Shown here: in pieces, positions 47,420 to 56,859 of the stretch
How the letters are laid out: each line of letters begins with the position of its first letter
How positions within the stretch are numbered: position 1 is the first letter of the stretch
Assembly (NCBI GenBank): GCA_011317545.1
Contig: WUJK01000002.1
Location: 992,001-1,056,000, forward strand
From: Coniella vitis
Lineage: Eukaryota > Ascomycota > Sordariomycetes > Diaporthales > Schizoparmaceae
DNA length: 64,000 nucleotides
Direction of reading: 5' to 3'
Made by a program: the position numbers and the translations under genes
The notes under the pieces: model-generated
What the model saw: the letters and a program-made list of their open reading frames with translations, nothing else
What the model was told of the DNA's origin: nothing
The model's database searches: none

Positions 47420-48154
47420 ATGGCCCACCAAATCCCATTCACCCTGAATCCCTCCCTTGGCGAAAGCATTGCAGCCCTCCAAGCAGAGACGTCCAGCCTA
47501 ACACAAGTCCACGCGCGGATCAGCGCCGAGTATCCCGAGATTACCTTCAACGACATCTGCAATGAGCTTCTCGCACGTTCTGTATCTACATCTGTGCCAC
47601 AACCACAACAGGGGCACCAGCCCGGTTCTGCTAGCCAGATCCACGCGCCCAGGGTCTTCGAACGATGCCTCATTACAGCTGACAAAGAAGTCTCTCGCCA
47701 AGTCCCAGATTATCCCCGGATTCAGCACTATTACGGTGAACCGAAGAGACATGCAGAGATCCTTCTTCAAAATCCTTTTTGCCTTGATCCCAATATTGAG
47801 GATGAGTGGCAGATACTTTGCTCCTCCTCCTCCTCCTCCGCTCGATCTGGTACCTGCGAAGACACATCAAAGGTGGCAAGCGCCACAAGCGTGGGAAGTA
47901 CTTGCTCTTCTACTCTCCTAGGTGGTGAGACTGGCGAGCAGCAATGCTTCTGCTCTTACCTCTATGATATCTCTGCAGACTGCGATGATGTCGTAAAGGA
48001 TTTGCGCATCGAAGGTTGGCTGCAGAACTGCAACACTGCTTTTTCCGGGAGCGGTGACTCTAACAGCGGACTCAGTAGCAGGGACGCCTCTCTTCTGTTT
48101 TATCTGGATGGACTCGGGTACATTGATCTGGGGTTCCTTTGCGATGATGAGTGA
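47420..48154 (+). CDS. Unrecognised 244-residue protein
   Basis: One exon from the ATG at 47420. The N-terminus may form a short helix (SLGESIAALQAETSSLTQV) and is followed by FNDICNELLAR. The middle has the ordered-looking block DYPRIQHYYGEPKRHAEILL, and the end is acidic with several cysteines. There is a serine run from a TCC repeat near 47822-47841. No known motif is present. It converges on the Snu66 gene 743 bases away. Confidence 0.55.
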   Translation: MAHQIPFTLNPSLGESIAALQAETSSLTQVHARISAEYPEITFNDICNELLARSVSTSVPQPQQGHQPGSASQIHAPRVFERCLITADKEVSRQVPDYPRIQHYYGEPKRHAEILLQNPFCLDPNIEDEWQILCSSSSSSARSGTCEDTSKVASATSVGSTCSSTLLGGETGEQQCFCSYLYDISADCDDVVKDLRIEGWLQNCNTAFSGSGDSNSGLSSRDASLLFYLDGLGYIDLGFLCDDE

Positions 48155-48897
48155 ACGAGTACTGATAAAGGATGGGTTAGTGGATGGGTGGGTATTTGAA
48201 TTGTTTACACATATACACACTATTTAATGGACTGACATAATTTGATATTTCTTCATGTTGCCGAAGGGCATGAGTTCATACGCTCTCAGATGAGCCAATG
48301 GAGAATGTGCATGAAAAACGGAAGATGTTGAGTACGGTATTGTCACGGCGCGCGAGAATAGAAATGTTGAGGGGATTTTCTTATACGAAAATAACCATTT
48401 GCGTTCTATGTATGATACAAAACCTGCTGTAGTGTCGTGCCAACACGGTCCAAGGAGAATAAAATGGGAAAGCGCTCCATCACCTCAATGACGGACGGAA
48501 GTCGTGGGTAGGGATGGGCGTACTACGCAGTGCGAGATGCCAAGGCTAGAGACGGTCGATTATAGACTTGAGTCGCTTTACGAGGAGTTAAAAGATACCC
48601 CAAGGCAGGTGAATATGAGTTGCACTTGGAACATGTAGCACAAAGTGCAGGGAACCTAAAGCCAGCGGATTAGTGTTTGTACAGGGTGGGAACACCTCAC
48701 CTGCCCAGCAGGAGCTAGACTCTTTTCACCATGTCAGCACAGAGCGTCAACGCAATGGAAACAGAAGAATGCACAAGGCAGGGTAGAAGCACCTTTTTTG
48801 CATTCCAACACAGTCTATCGTTACAAATGTTCGCTTTCCCTGGTCCGCGAGAGTCAAAAGCCTCGTTTTCTGCTTCCTTCAAGCCCTGTCTTGATGT
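48155..48897. other. Convergent 3' region
   Basis: It contains the 3' UTRs of the 244-residue protein gene and of the Snu66 gene. No coding sequence or repeat stands out. Confidence 0.5.
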
Positions 48898-50874
48898 TCA
48901 CGCCAATCTGACGCCAGCTTCCTTGCGCTTCTTAGTCTGCTGGGCCGTGGCATTCGACATACCGGCTTCCTGGCTTGCGTCAAAGATGCTGGCCGCCATG
49001 CGGCGCTTCTCCTGCTCGACCTTGGACAGCTTCTTGTCCGTCTTGCCCTTGCCGCTTGTCTTGCCGTGGAACTGATGTGAAAGCTCCTTGAAGGCCTCCT
49101 TTTGGTTCAGATGGCGACCCATGTCGTCGACATATTTGAGCTCCACGTTAAACTTGTACTTTTTGAGTAAATTGGCCCGGATGCTCGACAGCTTGAACTC
49201 GCGCTCAGCGTTTTGCCGGCGTGCGTGTTCCTCGCGGTCGCGGGCGCTGAGTCGATCCAGAGCCCCGCTGGCGCGGTCGCGCTCACGTTGCCGCTTGGCA
49301 TCTTCATCGACCTGGGCAATGAGCCGGGCCTGTTCTGCGAGAAAGAGTTCTCTTTGTCGAAAGTGCTCGTTCTTGTCGGCGCCCTGTGTGGTTGCGTCGA
49401 TGATGTTTCGTTCTTTCAGCAGCGCAAGGGTTGCTCCTAGACCTTGGGCAACATACTTCTCTTCCTCGACACCAGTTGTCGTCAGGTCCTCGATGGCTTC
49501 GGATGTCTCCTTCTCGACAGATTCTTGCTTCACTTGTGGCGCATTTTCCATGTCATCGTCTGAATCTGCTTCCATTGCAGTCACAGGTTCTCTAGATTTG
49601 GACTTCTTGCGCGGTGGGACGTCGTCATCAATTTCAGGCTTATTGATGGCACTCAGGAACTCTGTAGTTTCATCGACAACGAGACCTCCTTGCTCAGCCT
49701 CCTGCTCGCCATCTTCGGCCTCTTGTTCTGCCTCTGCCTTCAGCTGCTTTGCTACATCTTGTGGCCGCATGCGCTTTTGCTTTTTTAGGGCCTGCCTTCT
49801 CTGAAGAGCAAGCGAGGTTTGCAAGTCGTCATCATCGTCTGCAAATGTATCCTCGACAACTTTGCGCTTCTTGGCGATAGGAGGGTCAATTTCCATGACG
49901 TCGTCTCCTCCCGGCATCTGGTCCACAGAGAACATGGCATCCTCGTCGTCTCTTTGGCGGGTAGCCTTCGCCTTCTTCTTTTTCTTGGGTTTCTTGACTT
50001 TAATTTCGGATTGATCCAGATAGTCAGAAACGGGGGCATCAGTTATGATGTCCATGTCCAGATTTTGGTTTGTCTTTTTCTCGCCTCGTGTTGCGGGGCC
50101 TTCCAGAATATCAGCCAGGTCGGCTATCGTGCCTGACGTGTCGAGGGTAAAGGTCTTCTTCTTTTTGCCGTTGATTTCTTCGTCATATTGTGCTAGGATG
50201 CTGTGCTCGCCGGCATCGTCGACATCGTTCGGATCGTAAACAGGTCTTTTCTTTTTCAAGTCCAACTTCTCGTTCAACTTTTCCTGCTCCCGTAGATTTA
50301 AATTCTCGAGCTCGTCTCCTTCATCTTCGTCATGTAACACAGTGTTGTCCTTGAGCGTGAGGATCTGGTCGTCGCCATCGAGCAAAGTCGTCACATCATG
50401 GCCAACCTTGACCCCAGCCAAGTCCTTTGAAGAATACTGCGCAGCTCTGGCAGCCGCCTTTGCAGCCGCCTCCATCTCCTCTTCTTGTCGTCTCTCCTCT
50501 GCAATCTTCTTTTGCTTCTTCTTCATGCCCTTGAGCCAGGCCTTGGCATCAGCCCCGCCGTCCTCATCCTCTCCCAAATCACCCAGGCCTGTACCCTTGA
50601 GCGTGGCAAAGCGCTGGGCCTTTTCGCGTTCCTTTTTGATAGCAGCCAAGCGTGCCTCGCGCTCGCGCTTGTTCTTTTCGCCTTCGAGCACTTTACGATA
50701 GTTGTCGCCGGCGGCAGCTTCACGCGTCTCGATGGTGCTTGCAGGCTCTTCGTCGACGTTGGCGCCGGCTGCATCGCTGGCTGGAGCGGCAGGGGCGGCG
50801 TTGGGAACGGGCAAGGGCTTCAGGCCCATAGCCTTGCGCACTTTGTTGAGCTCTTCGATGGTGTTGGCATCCAT
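48898..50874 (-). CDS. snu66: U4/U6.U5 tri-snRNP protein Snu66 (SART-1 family)
   Basis: Splicing factor needed to load the tri-snRNP on pre-mRNA. One exon gives 658 residues, normal for fungi. The N-terminus has the SART-1 signature region (EELNKVRKAMGLKPLPVP). It continues with ARLAAIKKEREKAQRFATLK, DLAGVKVGHDV and KKKRPVYDPNDVDDAGEHSI. The C-terminus keeps the conserved end with VELKYVDDMGRHLNQKEAFK, LSHQFHGKTSGKGKTDKKL and KVEQEKRRMAA. The protein is highly charged with long helices and acidic patches, as in the family. It is intronless, and the start ATG at 50874 fits the conserved N-terminus. Confidence 0.95.
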   Translation of the reverse strand: MDANTIEELNKVRKAMGLKPLPVPNAAPAAPASDAAGANVDEEPASTIETREAAAGDNYRKVLEGEKNKREREARLAAIKKEREKAQRFATLKGTGLGDLGEDEDGGADAKAWLKGMKKKQKKIAEERRQEEEMEAAAKAAARAAQYSSKDLAGVKVGHDVTTLLDGDDQILTLKDNTVLHDEDEGDELENLNLREQEKLNEKLDLKKKRPVYDPNDVDDAGEHSILAQYDEEINGKKKKTFTLDTSGTIADLADILEGPATRGEKKTNQNLDMDIITDAPVSDYLDQSEIKVKKPKKKKKAKATRQRDDEDAMFSVDQMPGGDDVMEIDPPIAKKRKVVEDTFADDDDDLQTSLALQRRQALKKQKRMRPQDVAKQLKAEAEQEAEDGEQEAEQGGLVVDETTEFLSAINKPEIDDDVPPRKKSKSREPVTAMEADSDDDMENAPQVKQESVEKETSEAIEDLTTTGVEEEKYVAQGLGATLALLKERNIIDATTQGADKNEHFRQRELFLAEQARLIAQVDEDAKRQRERDRASGALDRLSARDREEHARRQNAEREFKLSSIRANLLKKYKFNVELKYVDDMGRHLNQKEAFKELSHQFHGKTSGKGKTDKKLSKVEQEKRRMAASIFDASQEAGMSNATAQQTKKRKEAGVRLA

Positions 50875-53251
50875 GGTGGCTGATGTCCCTGCTGGGCTGT
50901 GATGGTGTGTGGTGGCTGGATGGCGCCCGAGGAGGAAGTCAACTTCGAAGTTCGGGAGAATGGCAAAAGGGAATGATGCACTGAAGTTGAAGTTGTCTGG
51001 ATAAGCTTACATAAGCACCTCACAGCGTCCCGACTCATGAGTGGAAGTGCGGTGACTCTAAACCACCAGCAAAACACCATGATTCTCAACGTCAACTTCC
51101 AAGCATCAGAATTCAATGCGGTGAGGGCAATTCTAAGGCTCCTTACAAGAACAACAGTCTTCATAAATGTTCGGCGTGATGGTTGAGAGCTAAACTTCGC
51201 AGCAAGGGCCAAACACAAAATAGACCGTATGGCTAGCAAACACAAACTCACACGACTGTTTTTTTTATTGTTTTTTTATTACTTCTGCTTCCCTGGTTGC
51301 CCAAATTCGAAGCCCAGATCTGCACCCGTTGAATTCCGTCTGCGATTTTGGTGGAGTTGGCTCTAATTGCTGTTGCTGTTTAATCTCTTCCCATGAAGCC
51401 ATCACCCGATTTTCCATGATGTCTATTTTCCAAATCCATAGATTCCCCAGTAAGTCAACCAGAGTGCAGTGCAAAAACCCCAGGTCCACTTTGGCTTGGC
51501 CCTAGGCCAGCAAGAGACGTTTGACGACGGCATATTCTGCACCAGTCGCCAAGCTCGTCGAACCCCGGAGGCAGAGGGGAACCATGACTCTGCCTGCAAA
51601 CAAACCCACGAAACTTGGAACATTGAACACATAGAACAAAGCTCGGATGGGATGCTGCTAACGGTCTGATGATTGGGATATTAAGGCTCGCTTGGCATGG
51701 AGGTGCAAAGCCTGGCCTGAACCCAGACGCGCTACGCGTCTTCTCGTCCTAGTGTTGTTGCATTCCGTAGCCCGAGTAGGAAATAGAGTCGTGAGTTCTT
51801 GTTGTCAGCGGAGCTATGTCTAGCGCTACATTCGTTTCTTCGGGTGATTGCATCTATCTGGTGGCGTCGGCTTCTTCCATTAACTTGAAATAACAAGAAC
51901 AATAGCGCTTCCCAGAAACGTGCTGGCGAAAGCTTTTAGGCTGTTGCGCTGGCCTCCCTTGAAACCGGTATAAGATGACACTATCGCGGCCTCGACTCGG
52001 CCCTTTTCCATGGAGTTTCGGCTCGCGATTCCCTCCAACAGAGCTTTAGCAGGTGTGGATATAGTCTAATAGTCTGCTAGATGCAATCAGTCGGTCTGAC
52101 AGCGGAAAGTGGGCGAGTTGCGTATCCATGTGTGCGTGTGGGTGTGTGTGGATAGAGCTGGGAGTAGCACGGTTTATGGAACCAAAGGGACGCCCGTATT
52201 TTGAGTACTTGTATGCATTGCGTTCAAGACTAAACCGCAATTTGCTGTGTGCGGTTGCACCAAAGGCCGTCGAGCAGATGAGGCCCGAAAATGCAAGCTC
52301 ACGAGGGTTGTCGTCTGGCCAGAAACACCGACGTCTGCCCGGGGCGATGTGCGGAAGCGCTGTCTGATTTGGGGTTGGGGGCTCGGGGGCCGGGGGCTGG
52401 GTTGTTCAGGGTTCTTTGGGGGGCGCGGGGAGCACGCCCCAGGCGATCTTCCCCGCGATTTCAGGGGTGTTATGGTGGGCTGTCTGGTTGTCTGCTCTGG
52501 GGAAACCGCCGGATCTAGGCCGCTCCAGTGCACCACACAGCGAGATGCCGTAGTAGCTTCCCAATAGACTTGCATGCTCGATGCTGTAATAAGCATATGT
52601 ATAGGCACGGCTCTTGCTCTGCTGCAGCGTGACGTGCAGTATGTCGCTGACGGGCCGATTGCACAGCTGAGGCAACAAGAACAGCAAGCAGGACGCCATC
52701 GTTAATTCCAAGGTCGAAATCAAGTTGATGGTCGCCGAGTGGAGAGTGGAGAGTGGAGACACGCACAACCAACCTTTGGCTCTCACCCAAACTTTGGTCT
52801 GCATTCGGGCCGCGGTGAGATGGTGCCGGACGTCTCCCAATTGGTAGCCTCACTGGCGAATGCGCTGAGCCTTGGGGCTCTTGGCATCGTTTCCCAGTCA
52901 CCGAAGCCCCCAAGAAAAGGGCCCTGACAGCTTGACAGCGGGCAGGTACATGTCGGCACGTTAGCAGGGGGGTGGCGGGTGCTGGATCACATGAAAAGCA
53001 AACGTAACTGGGTAAACTAAGTAAAGCTAGAGTTGGCTGGCACATTAGCTTGACATGGGCACTTGGAGTCCCCTCACAGCAGGCCCCGCTGCTCTCTCTC
53101 CCCGCCGAGTCGTGCCTTTCAGACGGCTGCTGTGCCATTGGCCGAGGGCTCTGGGGATCAGAGAGGAGACGAGCCTCGCCGCCTTTTCTCCATCCGACTA
53201 GGCCGCCGCAACGATCTCGTGCTGCCCCTTGCAGGATTGCAGCAACTCCAC

Positions 53252-53303
53252 CGGACCATACCGCACCATACCGCACCGCACCGCACCGCACCGCATCGCA
53301 CCC
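53252..53303 (+). repeat. CCGCA / ACCATACCGC tandem repeat
   Basis: Two 10-bp units of the type ACCATACCGC pass into five or six CCGCA units. It sits about 300 bases before the glucoamylase start, in the promoter or leader. Confidence 0.75.
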
Positions 53304-53417
53304 GCTCTCGGTCCACGCCTTGCTCGTTCCACCTGCCTTTGTTGGTAACACGCCAGGCCGGCTGGACGTCGGTGTTTCTGACGCTGCAATGCAAGCAAGC
53401 AGCCTCAGCCTGTGATC

Positions 53418-53423
53418 GCGGGG
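53418..53423 (+). promoter_or_regulatory. Possible CreA (carbon catabolite repressor) site
   Basis: GCGGGG matches the CreA consensus SYGGRG, about 185 bases before the glucoamylase start codon. A second match, CTGGGG, is at 53151-53156. Glucoamylase genes are commonly repressed by glucose through CreA. The motif is short and expected often by chance, so this is weak evidence. Confidence 0.3.
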
Positions 53424-53607
53424 TCTGGTCTTCGCGATCCTTCACAACAAACCTTGGGCAAATTGTTGACGTCGACTATACGTTGAGCGGGTCCGAGTAC
53501 AAATAGCAGCTTGCCAGCTATCCACCATGGCCTCACTTCCGTCCTCGTTGGCCAATGTGACCAGTTCCGGCTCTAGCTCTAGCATCTTCTCCTCTGACCA
53601 GTCCATT

Positions 53608-55693
53608 ATGCACGGCCTGTCTTCCCTCCTTTTGCTGGGCACCCATGCCTTCCAGTCTGTCCTCGGTCGACCCGATGCCAGTCGCGTTCACGGCGACATG
53701 GCCAAGCGCTCTGTCGACTCCTTCATCACCACGGAGAGTCCCATTGCCCTGAGTCGCTTGCTCTGCAACATTGGCTCTACGGGTTGCTATGCTGCAGGCG
53801 TCGACTCGGGCATTGTCATTGCAAGCCCCGACAAGACAAACCCAGACTACTTTTACACTTGGACCCGAGACTCGGCTCTGACCTTCAAGGAAGTCATTGA
53901 TCTCCTCTCGTATGACTACAACAGCACCTTGCAGACGGAGATTGAGAACTATACTGGCGCGCAGGCCATTCTGCAGGGCGTGTCCAACCCCTCAGGTGAC
54001 TTGACAGACGGTGGTCTTGGTCTGGGAGAGCCCAAGTTCAACGTCGATGAAACGGCATATACGGGCTCTTGGGGTGGGTTTGCATCCGTGGAATCCTATT
54101 GTCTGTGCATCTCAACAGAGCTAACACTTGCTCAGGACGGCCTCAAAGAGACGGACCAGCCCTCAGGGCAATTGCCTTGATCACGTACTCAAACTGGCTG
54201 ATCGACAACGGATACACTTCTACCGTCACTGGCATCCTGTGGCCCATTATCCAGAACGACCTGAACTACGTTGCCGAGTACTGGTAAGCTTGCATTGCAT
54301 CAGCTTGTATGGCATAGCTCACACGGGACTTACCATATGAAACCGCAGGAACCAAACCGGTTACGACTTGTGGGAGGAAGTCAGTGGCAGTTCCTTCTTC
54401 ACAATTGCCAATCAACACCGAGCCTTGGTCCAGGGAGCGACGCTGGCAACCGCTTTAAGCAAGTCGGCCACTGCCTATACCGCAGTTGCTCCCGAGATTC
54501 TGTGCTTCCTGCAGAGCTTTTGGTCATCCTCAAGCGGCTTCATTGTTGCCAACATCAACAGCAACGACGGCAGGACTGGTAAGGATGCCAACACTCTGCT
54601 TGGTTCCATCTCCACCTTCGACCCTGCCGTCGGATGTGACGAAGCCACCTTCCAGCCATGCAGTGACAAGGCTCTTGCCAACCACAAGGTCGTGACCGAT
54701 TCTTTCCGCTCTGTCTACACCATCAACTCTGGTATTGCAGAGGGCTCGGCCGTTGCTGTAGGTCGCTATCCTGAGGACTCGTACCAAGGCGGAAACCCAT
54801 GGTACCTGTGCACTCTTGCTGCTGCCGAGCAGCTCTACGACTCCCTCATTGTGTGGAGGTCCCAGGGCTACATTGAGGTCACGTCGACTTCGCTCGCCTT
54901 CTTCAAAGATTTTGACTCTTCTGTCACTGCTGGAACTTACGAGTCGACCTCGTCCACCTACACCACCCTCTACGACGCTGTCTCGGCCTACGCTGACGGA
55001 TACGTGAACGTTGTCGCCACCTATGCTGCGGCCAATGGTTCTCTTTCGGAACAGTTCAGCAAGACCGATGGCACGCCGCTTTCCGCCTATGATCTTACGT
55101 GGTCCTACGCCGCCTTGCTGTCCGCCGCCAATCGCCGTGATGGTATCAGCCCTGCGTCTTGGGTTGGCTCCGGCAACTCTGTCCCCGGATCCTGCGCTGC
55201 CACTTCTGTTGTTGGCTCCTACACATCCGCAACATCCACATCCTTCCCTGCCTCCCAAACGCCTCAATCTGGTTACACAACTACAGCGACCCCTGTGCCA
55301 TCTACCACTGCAGTCACCTCCGGCACAAGCACCACAACAACTGGCACTAAGACCTCGTCGACGGCCTGCGCAACTGCGTCGACTATTGCCGTCACTTTTG
55401 ACGAGGTTGTCACCACAATCTATGGCCAGACCATCAAGATCTCGGGTGACATTGACGCTCTTGGCAACTGGGACACCGACGACGCGGTTGCCCTGAATGC
55501 CAATTCGTACACGGCGAGCAACCCGCTATGGACAGTCACCCTCAATCTGGCTGCCGGTCAGGTCATTGAGTACAAGTACATCAACGTCGCCTCTAACGGT
55601 GCAGTCACTTGGGAGGCTGACCCCAACCACACCGTCACCATTTCCGCATCGTGCGCCACGGCCACCACTATTTCCAACAAATGGCAAAGCTAA
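53608..55693 (+). CDS. gla1: Secreted glucoamylase, GH15 with CBM20 starch-binding domain
   Basis: Releases glucose from the non-reducing ends of starch outside the cell. There are three exons: 53608-54073, 54136-54283 and 54349-55693; phases agree and give 652 residues. A signal peptide covers about residues 1-20, and a KR pair at 33-34 suggests a processed propeptide. The GH15 domain is complete: YTWTRDSAL, GRPQRDGPALRA (made by the first splice), DLWEEVSGSSFFT with general acid E214, NPWYL, and SLSEQF with base E439. A T/S-rich linker (about 516-550) leads to the CBM20 (SGDIDALGNWD, EYKYINV, WEADPNH). I start at 53608 rather than the upstream in-frame ATG at 53527 because the latter would bury the signal peptide. 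Introns are 62 and 65 nt. Confidence 0.95.
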
Positions 55694-56859
55694 GGCTGGA
55701 ATCATGGTTTTCACTGCTGTGAACAAGGACTGGATATTTGCTTACTATGTATCAACGCCATGACGATAAAGAGCTATGAGAGATGAACTTGGTTTGCTTA
55801 CAGGCTGGATGAGATAACAGGGGATGCACATACCAGCGAGTCTCAAGGGGGTATATATTCTCATGCTTAGATCCTAAATTTCACTTGTGCTTATCCTCCA
55901 GGTGCCTATCATCATTTATCATCTTATCAATCTGATTAATTGATGGGGTGGACATTACTCTCCCTAGGTACGGTGAGACTAACATCATCACACTGTACGT
56001 AGCAAATCATGTTACTTTCAAACTCGTCCTCTTTGTAAATCTTTTTACTCTTTGTCTAGTCATCACCTCACACTGGTATCCGCGATACTAATTCCATAGT
56101 GGATAGAATGTCTCTGAGGAAAGCTGGAGTGCCTTTTCTCGACCCTTGCTTCTTCAAGGCTTGCAGTATTATTTCTTCTCTTCAAAGCTTATTATAATAC
56201 ACATTTCCAATGCTCAAGACGCTCTGAAATTTTGTCTTGGATTGACTAGAACCCCTCCCTGCCCGGGGGGCCCAAGATACGAAACCAACAGCCACTCTCT
56301 AACATACTTCTCCTGTCTGGACAAGGCGCACCAAGGTTATTCCATTGCAATCCTGTCCGAGTGGCTGGTATATTTCGCCTGACGTGCTGAGCCGCAAGTA
56401 TTAGGCGAACTTGTCTCAAGTTTTCATATTCAAGACTCGAAGGCGAGTTTGCAGTTGTGGGGTGTCATGCTGCTTGGGAGTCTTTTTTCTTTGGAGACGC
56501 ACTTTGAAACCTTTGGACAGCGGCATGTGATTTCATTTGGTGCCTTCCCTATACCTCTCGGCTTGACTTTTCACCCGCTCCCATAACCCTCTATACCCAT
56601 TGGTGTCCGAGAAGACACTATACAAGCGCAAGGGGCCCCCAATGCCTCCACTTGCCGGAATGCTTATACTGTCATTGGTACTCTTGCAAACACTCCTACT
56701 GCCGCCGCTGTCTGTTGTTGACCGTACTGTTTGTTGTTTGTATTCGTGCTGCTTGATCTTGCTGCTGCATTCTCGCTTGTGACATACGTCTGCTCTTGTT
56801 TTCTCTTGTGTGGGCTTCTTCGTCGATTTACGCGCCTTTTTATGTCCCTTCCGTTTCCA
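55694..56859. other. Convergent 3' region
   Basis: It holds the 3' UTRs of glucoamylase and of the SWIB-protein gene. A TACTATGTA motif is at 55743-55751, within the likely glucoamylase 3' UTR, and CCTAGGTA at 55974-55981. No gene is seen. Confidence 0.5.

Larger units (their letters stand above)
50875..53607. other. Divergent promoter region, snu66 / glucoamylase
   Basis: This 2.7-kb stretch holds the promoters of both outward genes. It includes a CCGCA-type tandem repeat at 53252-53303 and G-rich sequence around 52365-52440. CreA-like sites (SYGGRG) lie at 53151-53156 and 53418-53423, and an inverted CCAAT box (CCATTGG) at about 53135-53141. A 278-codon minus-strand frame (52515-53351) has no ATG at its start and no motif; I regard it as chance openness in G+C-rich DNA. 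Confidence 0.5.

Noticed and set aside
49088..49804. 238-codon plus-strand frame inside snu66
   Set aside because: Antisense shadow of the charged Snu66 coding region; Ser/Arg-rich composition results from Lys/Glu codons on the other strand.
52515..53351. 278-codon minus-strand frame
   Set aside because: It starts at GTG, not ATG, crosses the CCGCA repeat, and has no motif; G+C-rich DNA is poor in stop codons.
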